Source: Calidifontibacillus oryziterrae (GTDB lineage: Bacteria; Bacillota; Bacilli; Bacillales; Bacillaceae_J). Taken from it: 64,000 nt of DNA. Below the pieces are notes generated by a model, which saw nothing but the letters and a program-made list of their open reading frames with translations, was not told the origin of the DNA and did not search any database. The translations under genes were made by a program, and so were the position numbers. Shown in pieces: positions 32,623-41,615 of this stretch. How positions within the stretch are numbered: the first letter of the stretch is position 1; each line of letters starts with the position of its first letter. The stretch is taken from assembly GCF_000331575.1 (NCBI RefSeq), contig NZ_KB223527.1, forward strand, positions 1 to 64,000, read 5' to 3'.

Positions 32623-33321
32623 CTACATCCGTTTCATTTCGATCAATAAGATATGAGATGTGTTTTCTGCCAGAATAAAAATATCTTCCTCAACAATCTC
32701 CATTCCATCCCTATCAGTTAACTTGATATTGTTTATGACTGATGTTCCTTCGATTTGAACTAGGTAAGCCTGTCTGCCCTCTATTACAGGGAAACTAATT
32801 TCCTTACGTCCCTCTAATTCAAGTGAATAAATATTAGCATCTTGATTTATTTTAATAGGAGCTATTCCATTTTTGCCTGAAACCATGTGAAGCCACTTGT
32901 TCTTTCGATCATCCCAATTGAAGCGAACATCTCCATAGTTTGGCTGATGGCCATGTTTATCTGGCAAAATCCAAATTTGCAGAAAACGTAATGTTTCGTC
33001 AGCTAAATTATGCTCACTATGACGGACGCCAGATCCGGCACTCATGTATTGGACATGTCCACGTGTGAGTGTGGTTCGGTTTCCCATGCTATCACCATGC
33101 GTTAATTCGCCTGTTACGACATACGAAATGATTTCCATATCCCGATGAGGATGAGTGTCAAACCCTGTTTTTGGCTTCACCAAATCGTCGTTGATCACAC
33201 GTAAAACACCAAATTGAATATTGTTTGGATTAAAATATTCCGCAAACGAAAAGTGAAATTTGCTTTTTAACCATCCTAAATCACTACTACCCATTTGGTT
33301 GCTGTCTATCTTAGTTAACAT
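32623..33321 (-). CDS. Pirin family protein
   Basis: A 232-residue bicupin. The N-terminal cupin carries the metal-binding set FDTHPHRDMEIISYVVTGEL and GSGVRHSEHN; the C-terminal cupin lacks it, as is usual. FAEYFNPNNIQFGVLRVIND and RFLQIWILPDKHG are characteristic of pirins. Some pirins have quercetin 2,3-dioxygenase activity; others are redox-linked regulators. The ATG at 33321 has GGAAG upstream, and TTG/ATG codons further out are less likely. Convergent with the terminator-array region. Function here unknown. Confidence 0.8.
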   Translation of the reverse strand: MLTKIDSNQMGSSDLGWLKSKFHFSFAEYFNPNNIQFGVLRVINDDLVKPKTGFDTHPHRDMEIISYVVTGELTHGDSMGNRTTLTRGHVQYMSAGSGVRHSEHNLADETLRFLQIWILPDKHGHQPNYGDVRFNWDDRKNKWLHMVSGKNGIAPIKINQDANIYSLELEGRKEISFPVIEGRQAYLVQIEGTSVINNIKLTDRDGMEIVEEDIFILAENTSHILLIEMKRM

Positions 33322-33382
33322 AGTCGTACTTCCTTTCATTTAAAAATACATATACAATCGTGAATAAAATTTGATTGAAATA

Positions 33383-33985
33383 CTATTTTTCCGGCTTTTG
33401 ACCGACAAATTGGATTACATGGGACAAGCCATTATGTAGCTCTCCTTCTTTACGTTCAACCTCACCCAAGAAAAAGTGAACGATGCGCCAGTTTGAAAAA
33501 GTATGATAAAATTCTTCAGGCTTATATAACATCTCTATATCTTGCGGTCCGCCACTTTTATATGGAATTTGATAGTGCGAGTATACTTCCGTTAGATAAT
33601 AACCTCCAGGCTTAACAGCATCTTTAATATTTTGAAGTAGCTTCTTTCGCAGTTGTGACGGAAAGTGTCCATAAATACAAACGATTTCATCCCATTTTTC
33701 CTTTTCCCATTTTGCTTCATTTAAGTCGACAAGTTCAGTAGTTACAACCACTCCGCGGTCTTTTGCAAGCTTTTTTGTTTTTGACAATCCTGATTCCGCA
33801 TAATCCCATGCTGTCACGGCCATACCCTGTTCCGCTAAATATACAGCATTGCGACCTTCGCCTTCTGCAACAGCTAAGGCATTCCCCAAAATTTTAAGTT
33901 TATTATGATGTTTCTTTAAAAACACATTTGCTTCCGTTCCATAAACATAGTTCTCTGCTAAGAACCGAGCATGCCAATGATTCAT
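33383..33985 (-). CDS. Class I SAM-dependent methyltransferase (TehB-like)
   Basis: A 200-residue Rossmann methyltransferase: the SAM-binding motif I is LAVAEGEGRNAVYLAEQG, followed by the acidic loop AVTAWDYAESGL and motif IV region DEIVCIYGHF. This order and length match TehB-like or UbiE-type enzymes whose substrates include small metabolites or tellurite. The ATG at 33985 has AAAGGATGG upstream. The extra ~70 codons in frame before it have no ribosome binding site. Followed downstream by the pirin gene on the same strand. Confidence 0.8.
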   Translation of the reverse strand: MNHWHARFLAENYVYGTEANVFLKKHHNKLKILGNALAVAEGEGRNAVYLAEQGMAVTAWDYAESGLSKTKKLAKDRGVVVTTELVDLNEAKWEKEKWDEIVCIYGHFPSQLRKKLLQNIKDAVKPGGYYLTEVYSHYQIPYKSGGPQDIEMLYKPEEFYHTFSNWRIVHFFLGEVERKEGELHNGLSHVIQFVGQKPEK

Positions 33986-34220
33986 CGCTATCCATCCTTT
34001 CGTTCTATATTGATACATACATGATTTCCTTCTTACAAAATATAGTTCCGTAATAATTACAGACCTTTCAATTTTATATTTAATATTTCTAGAAATTAAA
34101 TGTATGTTAACAGATAAAAAATTAAAAATAAAATATTTCAGTTTACTATATGGAATAAAATACCAAATAGACTTATGGTAAAATGGAAACACGATAAAAA
34201 TGAATCGGGGGAAACTTTTC

Positions 34221-35165
34221 TTGAAAGAAAAACTATTTTGGTTAGGTATGGTGGTTGTTATCTTCAGTTGGTTCGCAAATTATTTGTATTACGAATCGAA
34301 GCAAATTGATCAGAATATTTTTTTAGAGCACTACTATGAAATTTATTTGCAAGATGAAACATTTGTTACGTTTTATTATTTGAGCAATAAAGCGGATCGG
34401 TCTCGTGTGAGCTATGCTGTTCTTGACGGAGTTGAAGTCTATCCAGTGTCAGATGAGGGTTTTTGGAACGACGACTCTCCTACACCGAAGTTTGAACAGG
34501 AATTTTCACATCAATATTTAAAATCAGTTCGACTACAGCTTCCACAGCATGTTCTACCACTTGAAGCAGGCACGGATAATAGTTGGTCGTTTGATGAAAT
34601 CTCTTTTGTTTTTTCTGACGGTCAAACCGTTACAGCTAATATTGGCAAAGTAATTGTTTACGGGAAGCTACCTAATTTCGATATGTTAGAAATGCGCGTT
34701 AGCTCAAGCAGTAATCAGCATCGTGAAGAGGAATCTATGGTGGCGACTACACCCCTTACAGTTGAGGCGATCAAAGTTCCTTTTTCTGAATATATCGTTG
34801 AAGACGTTTTTGTAAAGGTAAACGTAAATCAGAAAACACTTAAAAAACTAGAAACATTAATGATTGGTGGCGATCGTCCGGCTTGGTTTGAGGATAGAAT
34901 GAATGTAGAATGGAATGAGGTCGAAGGTATCGCGATTACTGATGATATTTTTCCGTTTAAATTAGAAAAAAATGATTGGCTCCAGCTTTCAATGTTATTT
35001 AATCCTGAGCGAAAAAGCTATTTTGATTTTGGGGTTGAAATCATCGGAAAAACAGCTGAAGGAGAGCCATTTATTAGAAAATCACATATCAATGATCATC
35101 CCTTCCTTACCCAACAAGGTGTGAATGAAATCATTTCTGAGAACAAAGGAGAGATGAAAAAATGA
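34221..35165 (+). CDS. Single-pass membrane protein, unknown function
   Basis: A 314-residue protein with one N-terminal transmembrane segment (about 4-22, FWLGMVVVIFSWFANYLYYE) and a large extracytoplasmic beta-rich domain with no motif I recognise. The TTG at 34221 follows CGGGGG by nine bases, whereas the ATG at 34200 has no ribosome binding site, so I choose the TTG. Its TGA overlaps the ATG of the next gene. The pair looks co-translated and likely forms a membrane complex. Confidence 0.6.
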   Translation: MKEKLFWLGMVVVIFSWFANYLYYESKQIDQNIFLEHYYEIYLQDETFVTFYYLSNKADRSRVSYAVLDGVEVYPVSDEGFWNDDSPTPKFEQEFSHQYLKSVRLQLPQHVLPLEAGTDNSWSFDEISFVFSDGQTVTANIGKVIVYGKLPNFDMLEMRVSSSSNQHREEESMVATTPLTVEAIKVPFSEYIVEDVFVKVNVNQKTLKKLETLMIGGDRPAWFEDRMNVEWNEVEGIAITDDIFPFKLEKNDWLQLSMLFNPERKSYFDFGVEIIGKTAEGEPFIRKSHINDHPFLTQQGVNEIISENKGEMKK

Positions 35166-35725
35166 GTCAAGCATTTAGCAAACTCTTTTGGGGGTTTTTA
35201 TTTGTCATAATTGAGATTCATATAATTGCAATTGATATTTTAGCAGATCCAATTGGATACTATTTCATTTTTTCTGGAATTACATTGATCGTCCATGACT
35301 TCCCTATTGGGTCTAAAGCAAAAAATCTATCATTTGTTCTCATTTTACTTTCAATCCCTACCATATTTATTCAGCAAAATACGGGAATGGACCAGCTCGG
35401 ACAGTTACCGTTTGTAATCGGTTGGCCGCTTTATATGAGTGCTTTAGGAGTTATAAAATTAATACTAGTCTTTTACCTTTTTCAGCTTATTTTCGCGATT
35501 GTGCACCAACATGGTGATGAAGATTTAAAAAAACGTTCAGAGAGAACTTTTTATATCTATATGATTGTGACGTTTGTATCAATGATTGTAAGTTCCTTTG
35601 CGATCAACTTTTCTATGGAGCAGTTTATGGCAGTCGCCGTATTTGTCATCCTCAGCGGCTTTATTATTGAAATTGCATTTTTGGCCTTATTACACTCCTT
35701 GCGTAAGTTGAAGATTGATAGCTAA
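35162..35725 (+). CDS. Polytopic membrane protein coupled to the preceding gene
   Basis: A 187-residue protein with five or six hydrophobic segments (7-25, 31-50, 55-72, 83-110, 127-150, 155-178) and a short cytoplasmic basic tail. GMDQLGQLPFVIGWPLYMSA lies between helices. No family recognised. The start ATG overlaps the preceding stop (ATGA) with GGAGATG in the preceding codons as ribosome binding site. Confidence 0.6.
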   Translation: MSQAFSKLFWGFLFVIIEIHIIAIDILADPIGYYFIFSGITLIVHDFPIGSKAKNLSFVLILLSIPTIFIQQNTGMDQLGQLPFVIGWPLYMSALGVIKLILVFYLFQLIFAIVHQHGDEDLKKRSERTFYIYMIVTFVSMIVSSFAINFSMEQFMAVAVFVILSGFIIEIAFLALLHSLRKLKIDS

Positions 35726-35739
35726 ATAGGTAGAGCTGG

Positions 35740-35846
35740 TTCTAGTCATACCATACTAATTGTAAAGGTGGATCTATTCTAGTCATACCATACTAATTGT
35801 AAAGGTGGAACTATTCTAGTCATACCATACTAAATTGTAAAGGTGC
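35740..35846. repeat. Three tandem copies of a 37-bp unit
   Basis: TCTAGTCATACCATACTAAT plus TGTAAAGGTGGA recurs at 35741, 35778 and 35815 with a 37-bp period, one copy carrying an extra A. A hairpin (AGGTGC/GCACCT) follows at about 35840-35862. Confidence 0.8.
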
Positions 35847-35874
35847 ACCACCATGGCGCACCTCTCACACATTA

Positions 35875-37545
35875 TTAATCTTTGTTTTTACCATTTCCGT
35901 TATTTTGTTTCTTGTCTTTTTTATCTTCGTGTTTTTGACGCTTCTCTATTTCTTTTATAGCTTTATCCTGCTTTTTTTCTAGCTCCTTTTTTGCTGCTTC
36001 ATATTTCTTTTCAACTTCTTTTTTAGCAAGTTCACGCTTCATTTCTAGTTCTTTTTTAATTTCTTCGCGCTTCTTTTCTACTTCTTTTTTTGCTAGTTCG
36101 CGTTGCTTGGCAACTTCTTCCTTAGCTGACTTGTTTTGCTTTTTTGTTTCTTTTCTTACAGCTTTTTGTTCTTCCTTTTGACGTTCTGTCATTGATTTAT
36201 TAGTTTCCTTTACTATTTCCTCACCGCTTTTAACATCTTCCGCATTAATTTTTTGGAGTTTATAATTTAATTCAATCTGTAACTTTGTAACTTCACGATT
36301 TTCTTCCTCTTCCGTTATTTGTCCGGTTCCTGCTTTTTGTTCTATCTGGCTCAATTTTTCTGAATATTTTTCTTCTGCTTCAGAAATCTTCTCAAACTTC
36401 TTTTCTAATTTACTAAATGATTTTTCAATGTTCTTCATAATTGCTTGTTGAGCTCTTGGATTCTCAATCTTTTGTAAAACCATTAGTAAAGCATTAATAT
36501 TATTGGCAAGCTTGTATTTTACTGTTTTTTCAGTATTTACTTTGTCTGAAGTATTCACATCATTTTGGTCCGTTTCAGTATTTTCTTCGTTTGCATTTTC
36601 AGCTTCTTTTTGATCTGTTTCATTATTCTCGATAGCTTCCTCTGTTCCATTTCCATCGGAATTTTCAGTAGAATTCTCGATATTTATACCTGTTTCTTCA
36701 TTTCCTTCCTCTGTTCCATTTCCATCTGCATCTTCAGTTGAATTCTCCTCATTTATATCTGTTTCTTCATTTCCTTCCTCTGTTCCATTTTCTTCTGTCT
36801 TTTCCGTTTCGTTTTCGTTTGTTTCGCCCGTACCTTCTTCTGTTCCTTCTACTTTTGTTTCATCGGTAGTTTCGGTTTCTTTTGTATTTTCAGTATCAGA
36901 TATTGTTTCTTCGGCTTTCTTTTGTGTCGTGATTGCTTCCTGTAATAATTTTTCAGCTTCCTCGCTTTTTCCTACCGCAAGTAGTGCATTGGCTTCGGCA
37001 ATTCGTTCAGCTGCGAACTCTGCTAACAATTGGGCTTCTTTATAATCATTAAAAGTTACAGCAATACGAATGTTTTCGACCATCTTTTTTACAAAATAGA
37101 AGAAATCACCGGGAATTAAAGATGGCTTTTTTAACTCATCATCTGTTACGGTCTTTTTATTCATTTCTTCATTATCAAAGATTTCTTCGTCCTGTACTCC
37201 TGCTTCTTTTTCTGTTTCGGCTGATTGTTTAGTAGACTCATCGCTATTATCAATTTCTTCAGTGGTTGTTTGCTCCTTTTCTTCTTCATTCTCTTGATCA
37301 GTGGGAGCTTGTGTTTCTACATTCTCTTGTTGCTCTGTAGTCGCTTGCGTTGTTCCATTCTCTTGTATTTCGCCATTATTTTGCTGTTCGCTACTTGTAA
37401 CAGTTTCTACTGTTTCTGGTACGGTAGCAACTGATTTTGGATTCTCTTGTTCATTCGCAAAGGTAATCGTTGCTCCGTTTGAAAAAATAAAAGCTGATGT
37501 TAAGACACTACTTGTTAATAAATGAACTATTTTTTTCTTTTTCAT
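35875..37545 (-). CDS. DUF5667-containing exported protein with acidic repeats and a long basic coiled coil
   Basis: A 556-residue exported protein. Signal peptide (MKKKKIVHLLTSSVLTSAFI, cleavage after FA near 31); an acidic, low-complexity Glu/Thr/Asn region; the DUF5667-type helical module (LIPGDFFYFVKKMVENIRI, about 143-210); a second acidic stretch with a near-repeat of NGTEEGNEETxIN (about 253-310); and a ~190-residue Lys/Glu coiled coil with recurrent ELAKKEVEKK-type heptads. DUF5667 proteins are secreted and of unknown role. The ATG at 37545 has AAGGAGAG about eight bases upstream. Single gene. The tail ends KKQNNGNGKNKD. Confidence 0.75.
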   Translation of the reverse strand: MKKKKIVHLLTSSVLTSAFIFSNGATITFANEQENPKSVATVPETVETVTSSEQQNNGEIQENGTTQATTEQQENVETQAPTDQENEEEKEQTTTEEIDNSDESTKQSAETEKEAGVQDEEIFDNEEMNKKTVTDDELKKPSLIPGDFFYFVKKMVENIRIAVTFNDYKEAQLLAEFAAERIAEANALLAVGKSEEAEKLLQEAITTQKKAEETISDTENTKETETTDETKVEGTEEGTGETNENETEKTEENGTEEGNEETDINEENSTEDADGNGTEEGNEETGINIENSTENSDGNGTEEAIENNETDQKEAENANEENTETDQNDVNTSDKVNTEKTVKYKLANNINALLMVLQKIENPRAQQAIMKNIEKSFSKLEKKFEKISEAEEKYSEKLSQIEQKAGTGQITEEEENREVTKLQIELNYKLQKINAEDVKSGEEIVKETNKSMTERQKEEQKAVRKETKKQNKSAKEEVAKQRELAKKEVEKKREEIKKELEMKRELAKKEVEKKYEAAKKELEKKQDKAIKEIEKRQKHEDKKDKKQNNGNGKNKD

Positions 37546-37828
37546 TATTTTTCTCTCCTTATGTCTTGTATGTATGTTCATTACACATTTCGTCGAAAGG
37601 AGTCGATTTGTGTCGGTCGATATAAAATATTTTTAGTTTACGTATAACATTATGAGAGTCCCCTAAGTTGGTTTTTCAATTAAAAGGAAAGCTGGGACTT
37701 CTTGTCTCCATTATTTAATCCATTATTTTGGCTCAAATATTTCATTTTATATGGTCTAAATTTCTTTGAAACTTATATTTTTATAGAAAGAGTCAAAAAA
37801 AAATCAATTGTAACTAGGTGGGATGAAA

Positions 37829-38047
37829 ATGTTTACTGTCCATTTTTATGAAGACCAACAGCTATTACTAAGTCAGTTGAGTGAACGGGCTCCAGCGGTG
37901 GATGAAGATTTAAAAATTAAAGGTCGTAAAGGAAAAGTGGTAAAGGTTCAACAAATTACCGATAGAACGATTAACGTTGAAGTTGCTTTGGAAAAAGTAA
38001 AGAAAAAAAAGCTAACCGATGATCTTGCAAGTAAGAAAAAAAGATAA
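37829..38047 (+). CDS. Small basic protein, unknown
   Basis: A 72-residue, very basic protein: IKGRKGKVVKVQQIT resembles a KOW-like turn with flanking strands, and the C-terminus is Lys-rich (LTDDLASKKKR). It may bind RNA or ribosomes, but that is only a guess from composition. Of two ATGs, the one at 37829 is six bases after AGGTGGG. A strong terminator follows. Confidence 0.55.
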   Translation: MFTVHFYEDQQLLLSQLSERAPAVDEDLKIKGRKGKVVKVQQITDRTINVEVALEKVKKKKLTDDLASKKKR

Positions 38048-38096
38048 AAGTTTAACTTGTCTTACTTTCATATAATAAGAATAATTGTTCCTTCTT

Positions 38097-38136
38097 GCTT
38101 GGTATGAAATTCATTTTCATCCAAGCTTTTCTTTTT
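38097..38136 (+). terminator. Intrinsic terminator of the small basic gene
   Basis: GCTTGGTATGAAA and TTTCATCCAAGC form a stem with a short loop, followed by TTTTCTTTTT. Confidence 0.8.
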
Positions 38137-38189
38137 GGTATGAATTTATCGTAAATCAACCAAAATAGTAAAAATGGAGGTGATTAAAA

Positions 38190-38618
38190 ATGAATAATTT
38201 AACAATTTTAGTGATTAAATTTGTCACTTGTTTGTTAGCTTTTGCAGTCGGACTTGATTTATTTTTTGAGGCAACATGGGTTGATATTGTTTCATTTAGT
38301 TTGTTATTGACGGCAATTTCTTATTTCGCTGGAGATATGATATTGTTGCCGTTAGTAGGAAATAGAAATGCCCTTATTGCAGATTTTCTTTTGACTTATT
38401 TGATTGTATGGATTTTTGGGAGCGTCATCTTAGGAAATTATTTGCAAATTGCTTGGGGAAGTATTATTGCAGCGACCATCATCACTGCTGGTGAGTTTAT
38501 CGTTCATTTATTGGTTTTACGGTCGATGGGATTTAGTAATGAAAATGCCAGTAGACCTTCTCAAAAGCTTGTATATAGTATGGAGATGGCCGATGAAAAT
38601 AAACCACCAAAAAAATGA
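38190..38618 (+). CDS. YndM/DUF2512 family membrane protein
   Basis: A 142-residue protein with four transmembrane helices (about 7-24, 32-52, 62-82, 88-110) and a short cytoplasmic tail. DLFFEATWVDIVSFSLLLTA, YFAGDMILLPLVGNRNALIAD and AGEFIVHLLVLRSMG are typical of DUF2512. Bacillus subtilis YndM belongs here; the family has no assigned function. The ATG at 38190 follows ATGGAGGTG. Confidence 0.8.
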   Translation: MNNLTILVIKFVTCLLAFAVGLDLFFEATWVDIVSFSLLLTAISYFAGDMILLPLVGNRNALIADFLLTYLIVWIFGSVILGNYLQIAWGSIIAATIITAGEFIVHLLVLRSMGFSNENASRPSQKLVYSMEMADENKPPKK

Positions 38619-38654
38619 AGCGGAAGGACTAAGCTCTCCGCTTCTGAACTTTTT
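38617..38654 (+). terminator. Intrinsic terminator of the DUF2512 gene
   Basis: GAAGCGGA/TCCGCTTC, ~12-base loop, then a TTTTT run; the stem starts at the stop codon. Confidence 0.8.
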
Positions 38655-38786
38655 ATATAATAACTATTAGATGATTATCTCAAATAAAAATCAAATTAAG
38701 CTACTTCACATAAAATTACCACTTATCCTTATTGAACTAGATATTCTATTCGTTCTTTCTCTTCAAAATGTCTCTATGTTATACGA

Positions 38787-39950
38787 TTAAAATGTCTCTG
38801 TTGCCAGTGTGAAGCCCTCAACCATAGTATCTTCATCAACTTCTATTAATATACATCGTTTGCCGTTGAAATTCACTTGCCTAATATATTTTAAATCTTG
38901 AGGACTAATTGAGATATTAGCCACTTTAGTGTTTATTTTAATTGATTTTGAATTGATTTTCGGAATAATGTTGCTTGCTTTAAACTCATATTTTTCGTCA
39001 TCAATGACTTTTTGAAATGCTATTTCAACCTTTTCTTGTTCGATATTTTCAATTCCACTAACCTTTAATACGCGCTCCACATCCTTGTAATCTAATGTCG
39101 GGGCCTCTTCTTCCTCATTTTCATCGATAATTCGATTAATTTCCTCATAAACATTTGCTAGTGTGGATGCATCCATTTGTTCGCCAACGACTTCTTTTAC
39201 AACATCCTCGAAGATCGCCTTATCCTCCTGAGCTGTTATGATAGTATCGGCATTTAATACCGTCTCAATAAAATAGGAATCTGGTTCATTTGCTTTTCCG
39301 GCAAAATAAAGAATGTGATTCATATCTGAATAATGATCCGTGAAGCACGGAAACAAAAATCCACCGATTGGAGCTGTTAAATTTATAACAGAATCAACGA
39401 CAACATTGTATTTAAATTGTTTCTCAATATAATCAAATAGCAATACTTTTTGCGGTTGCTGGGTTTTGTTCATACTGCAAAGAATAAATGGATGTCTAGA
39501 AACTTCATCCAGTCCACTTTCTTCCGCTTCATCATTACTTTTTTTTGTCGGTTTAAAATACTCACCACGGATGAATGTTACAACGATGTCCATTGTATAT
39601 TGAACGTCTTTTAGCATTTTTGCTACGATTGTGAGCATATGTTGTTTCCATTCTTCGATGCTAACTGCCTGTAGCCCATTTAGTAGTATTTGTTGGCTAT
39701 GATCGTCTCCCTCTTGCTGGAATTTTAACTCAAATAGTTTCACATCTAATTGTCCAGTTAGTACCTTTTTAAAATTAGCGAGGAATAATTCTTGTTGATC
39801 CTGGTCAAGTATTGAAAACGGCCGACTTTCTTCATGGTAGATCTCGCTACTTTCCTTTCGGATGTAGACGTTATAAATGTCAGTGATTTTTAATAGTTCA
39901 TTATTAAGTTTAAATTGTCTGCGAAGATTTGCGACGTCTTTTTTGTTCAT
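38787..39950 (-). CDS. DUF4317 family protein
   Basis: A 387-residue cytoplasmic protein. MNKKDVANLRRQFKLNNELL, VYIRKESSEIYHEESRPF, and TLDYKDVERVLKVSGI are strong matches to what I recall of DUF4317, a family of ~380-residue Firmicute proteins of unknown function. The long middle region is acidic. ATG at 39950 has AGGAGAG ten bases upstream; an earlier ATG at 39959 is only one base from the ribosome binding site. Single gene. Confidence 0.8.
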   Translation of the reverse strand: MNKKDVANLRRQFKLNNELLKITDIYNVYIRKESSEIYHEESRPFSILDQDQQELFLANFKKVLTGQLDVKLFELKFQQEGDDHSQQILLNGLQAVSIEEWKQHMLTIVAKMLKDVQYTMDIVVTFIRGEYFKPTKKSNDEAEESGLDEVSRHPFILCSMNKTQQPQKVLLFDYIEKQFKYNVVVDSVINLTAPIGGFLFPCFTDHYSDMNHILYFAGKANEPDSYFIETVLNADTIITAQEDKAIFEDVVKEVVGEQMDASTLANVYEEINRIIDENEEEEAPTLDYKDVERVLKVSGIENIEQEKVEIAFQKVIDDEKYEFKASNIIPKINSKSIKINTKVANISISPQDLKYIRQVNFNGKRCILIEVDEDTMVEGFTLATETF

Positions 39951-40080
39951 AAAATACATTCTCTCCTAAGCTGTTAATCTAGTAATTCATTAGTTCATTA
40001 TAATTCATTTAATTGTGTTGTGTAAGAACCGTCGCTTAATATTTTTAGAACAAAGTAATTATGTTTGATTTGTTCAAGAA

Positions 40081-40108
40081 GCACGAGAACACCTCAAACT
40101 TCCCGTGC
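40081..40108 (-). terminator. Terminator of the DUF1540 gene
   Basis: On the minus strand GCACGGGAA pairs with TTCTCGTGC, followed by a T-rich tail (TTCTTG). Imperfect and only moderately convincing. Confidence 0.5.
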
Positions 40109-40156
40109 CTCCGTTTTTACAGTATCAATAACAAACGTGACTTAAGTCATGAAAGG

Positions 40157-40366
40157 TTAGTTTTTCGGTTTAAATGTTTTGCAACATGTTTCTGCAGAAT
40201 TAGTTGCTTCATCAATGTGGTTTGCTTCGCCTAATTCCATCGATAATTCTGTATCATATCCAGCATGACGATCCATTTCTACAGTTATTCGTTCAGCATT
40301 ACATACGTTCCCTTCACCATAAAATGTACAGTTTGAAATTGTACAAGCAACTTCAACTTTTGGCAT
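40157..40366 (-). CDS. DUF1540 family cysteine-rich mini-protein
   Basis: A 69-residue protein with Cys residues at 8, 13, 22, 61 and 62, matching the DUF1540 pattern VxCxVxNCxYxxxGNxCxA followed by an acidic stretch and CxTF. Such mini-proteins bind metal and are common in sporulating Firmicutes. Start ATG at 40366 behind GAGGAAAG. Role unknown. Monocistronic. Confidence 0.8.
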   Translation of the reverse strand: MPKVEVACTISNCTFYGEGNVCNAERITVEMDRHAGYDTELSMELGEANHIDEATNSAETCCKTFKPKN

Positions 40367-40436
40367 ATCGAGCTTTCCTCCTCATTTGACATAATATGTT
40401 CTTATTTTTTTCTAAATTATTATTTTTAAGCATTAT

Positions 40437-40474
40437 AAAAAAAGGCAAAATCCTCATTAAGAGGTTCTTGCCTT
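40437..40474 (-). terminator. Terminator of the Crp/Fnr gene
   Basis: On the minus strand AAGGCAAGAACCTC and GAGGATTTTGCCTT pair across TTAAT, followed by a T run. Confidence 0.7.
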
Positions 40475-40597
40475 ATTTCCCTTATTTTCAGATAATTCTT
40501 GAATCTTATTACACTAACGAGAACTATCAAGACTTTATTCGTGAGAAGTCAAAGTTTTCGTCGTGACTTCTTCGTCATGTTTTCTTCGTATTATCAT

Positions 40598-41329
40598 CTA
40601 CAGATATGAAAAAAATTTATTTTTATTTGTAATAAATATTTTTTTGTTTCTAATTTCCACTACATTGTCTTTTTGTAGCTCTGAAAAAACTCGACTAATA
40701 CTTTCTCTCGAGGCACCTACTAAGCCAGCAAATTCCTGGATCGTGAGCGGAAGGTCAATATAAATTTCATCGACATGCCTCTTCCCAAATTTTTTTACTA
40801 ATTTATTTATTGTTTTCACTGTTTTTGAAAAATTGTCAAGATGTGCCATTTCAAATAATCTTGATGCATAATCTTCAACCTGTTCAGATAAACACCTCAT
40901 CATTCCCTCAGATAAATAAGGGCAAACTTTTAATTCCTTCTCAATATATTTAGAATGTATAAAAATAACTTCCCCGGATTGAAACATAGTAGCGGTAAAG
41001 GAGTAGGTATTTTCACCTTTATTAAAAAAACAAGAATCAGAAAAGATATCGCCTGTTTTCTTTATACCAACAGTTAATTCATTTCCATTCTCATCTTGCA
41101 TAGCGAGTTTGACTAAACCTGAAATTACTATATATACACCATGTTTTTTTTCAAATTGTGACATAACTATTTGGCCTTTTGTAAATCTCATTCTTTTTTC
41201 CTTATTTTGAAAGCATTTAAAACAATCGTTTGAAATATATTTAGACAAAGTGTCAATATCTGTATTTTTTGTATCTTTTAAAAAGTCAGAAAACTGTTGG
41301 CGCTCTTTTTCAATCTGAAATGCTTTCAT
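40598..41329 (-). CDS. Crp/Fnr-family transcriptional regulator
   Basis: A 243-residue protein. The N-terminal cyclic-nucleotide-binding-like beta barrel (GVYIVISGLVKLAMQDENGN) is followed by a dimerisation helix and a HTH (LTIQEFAGLVGASRESISRV). There are two Cys (CFKC, ~36-39) near the start and Cys104, Cys136, Cys145, so an iron-sulfur cluster as in Fnr is possible but the Bacillus FNR C-terminal Cys cluster is absent. Start ATG at 41329. A TGTGA-N6-TCACG box 59 bases upstream suggests autoregulation. Target genes elsewhere. Confidence 0.8.
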   Translation of the reverse strand: MKAFQIEKERQQFSDFLKDTKNTDIDTLSKYISNDCFKCFQNKEKRMRFTKGQIVMSQFEKKHGVYIVISGLVKLAMQDENGNELTVGIKKTGDIFSDSCFFNKGENTYSFTATMFQSGEVIFIHSKYIEKELKVCPYLSEGMMRCLSEQVEDYASRLFEMAHLDNFSKTVKTINKLVKKFGKRHVDEIYIDLPLTIQEFAGLVGASRESISRVFSELQKDNVVEIRNKKIFITNKNKFFSYL

Positions 41330-41387
41330 GTTTTCCCACCCCTAAAATATTATTTTGTATATTCTACCAAAATTTCGGTCGCTTCAT

Positions 41388-41403
41388 TGTGACATATATC
41401 ACG
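41388..41403. promoter_or_regulatory. Crp/Fnr-type binding site
   Basis: TGTGACATATATCACG matches the TGTGA-N6-TCACA consensus used by Fnr/Crp-type proteins, upstream of the Crp/Fnr-family gene that starts at 41329. Confidence 0.65.
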
Positions 41404-41586
41404 TTTTTTATACAATTTTTACATTTTATTATTTTTATGGGAATTTATAGGTAAACCAAGATAGTATTTGGAAACAAATATTGTGAAAATAAAAAAACCA
41501 TTTTATGATTTCTCAAAAAATGATGATTTTCACATAATAATAAAATTATATTACTATAAAATCAAATGCCATTTACGACAATTATG

Positions 41587-41615
41587 AAAAAAAGAACTCA
41601 GTTTTGAGCTCTTTT
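41587..41615 (-). terminator. Terminator of bshB2
   Basis: On the minus strand AAGAGCTCA and TGAGTTCTT form a nine-base stem around AAAC with a T run; the bshB2 stop lies at its edge. Confidence 0.75.
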
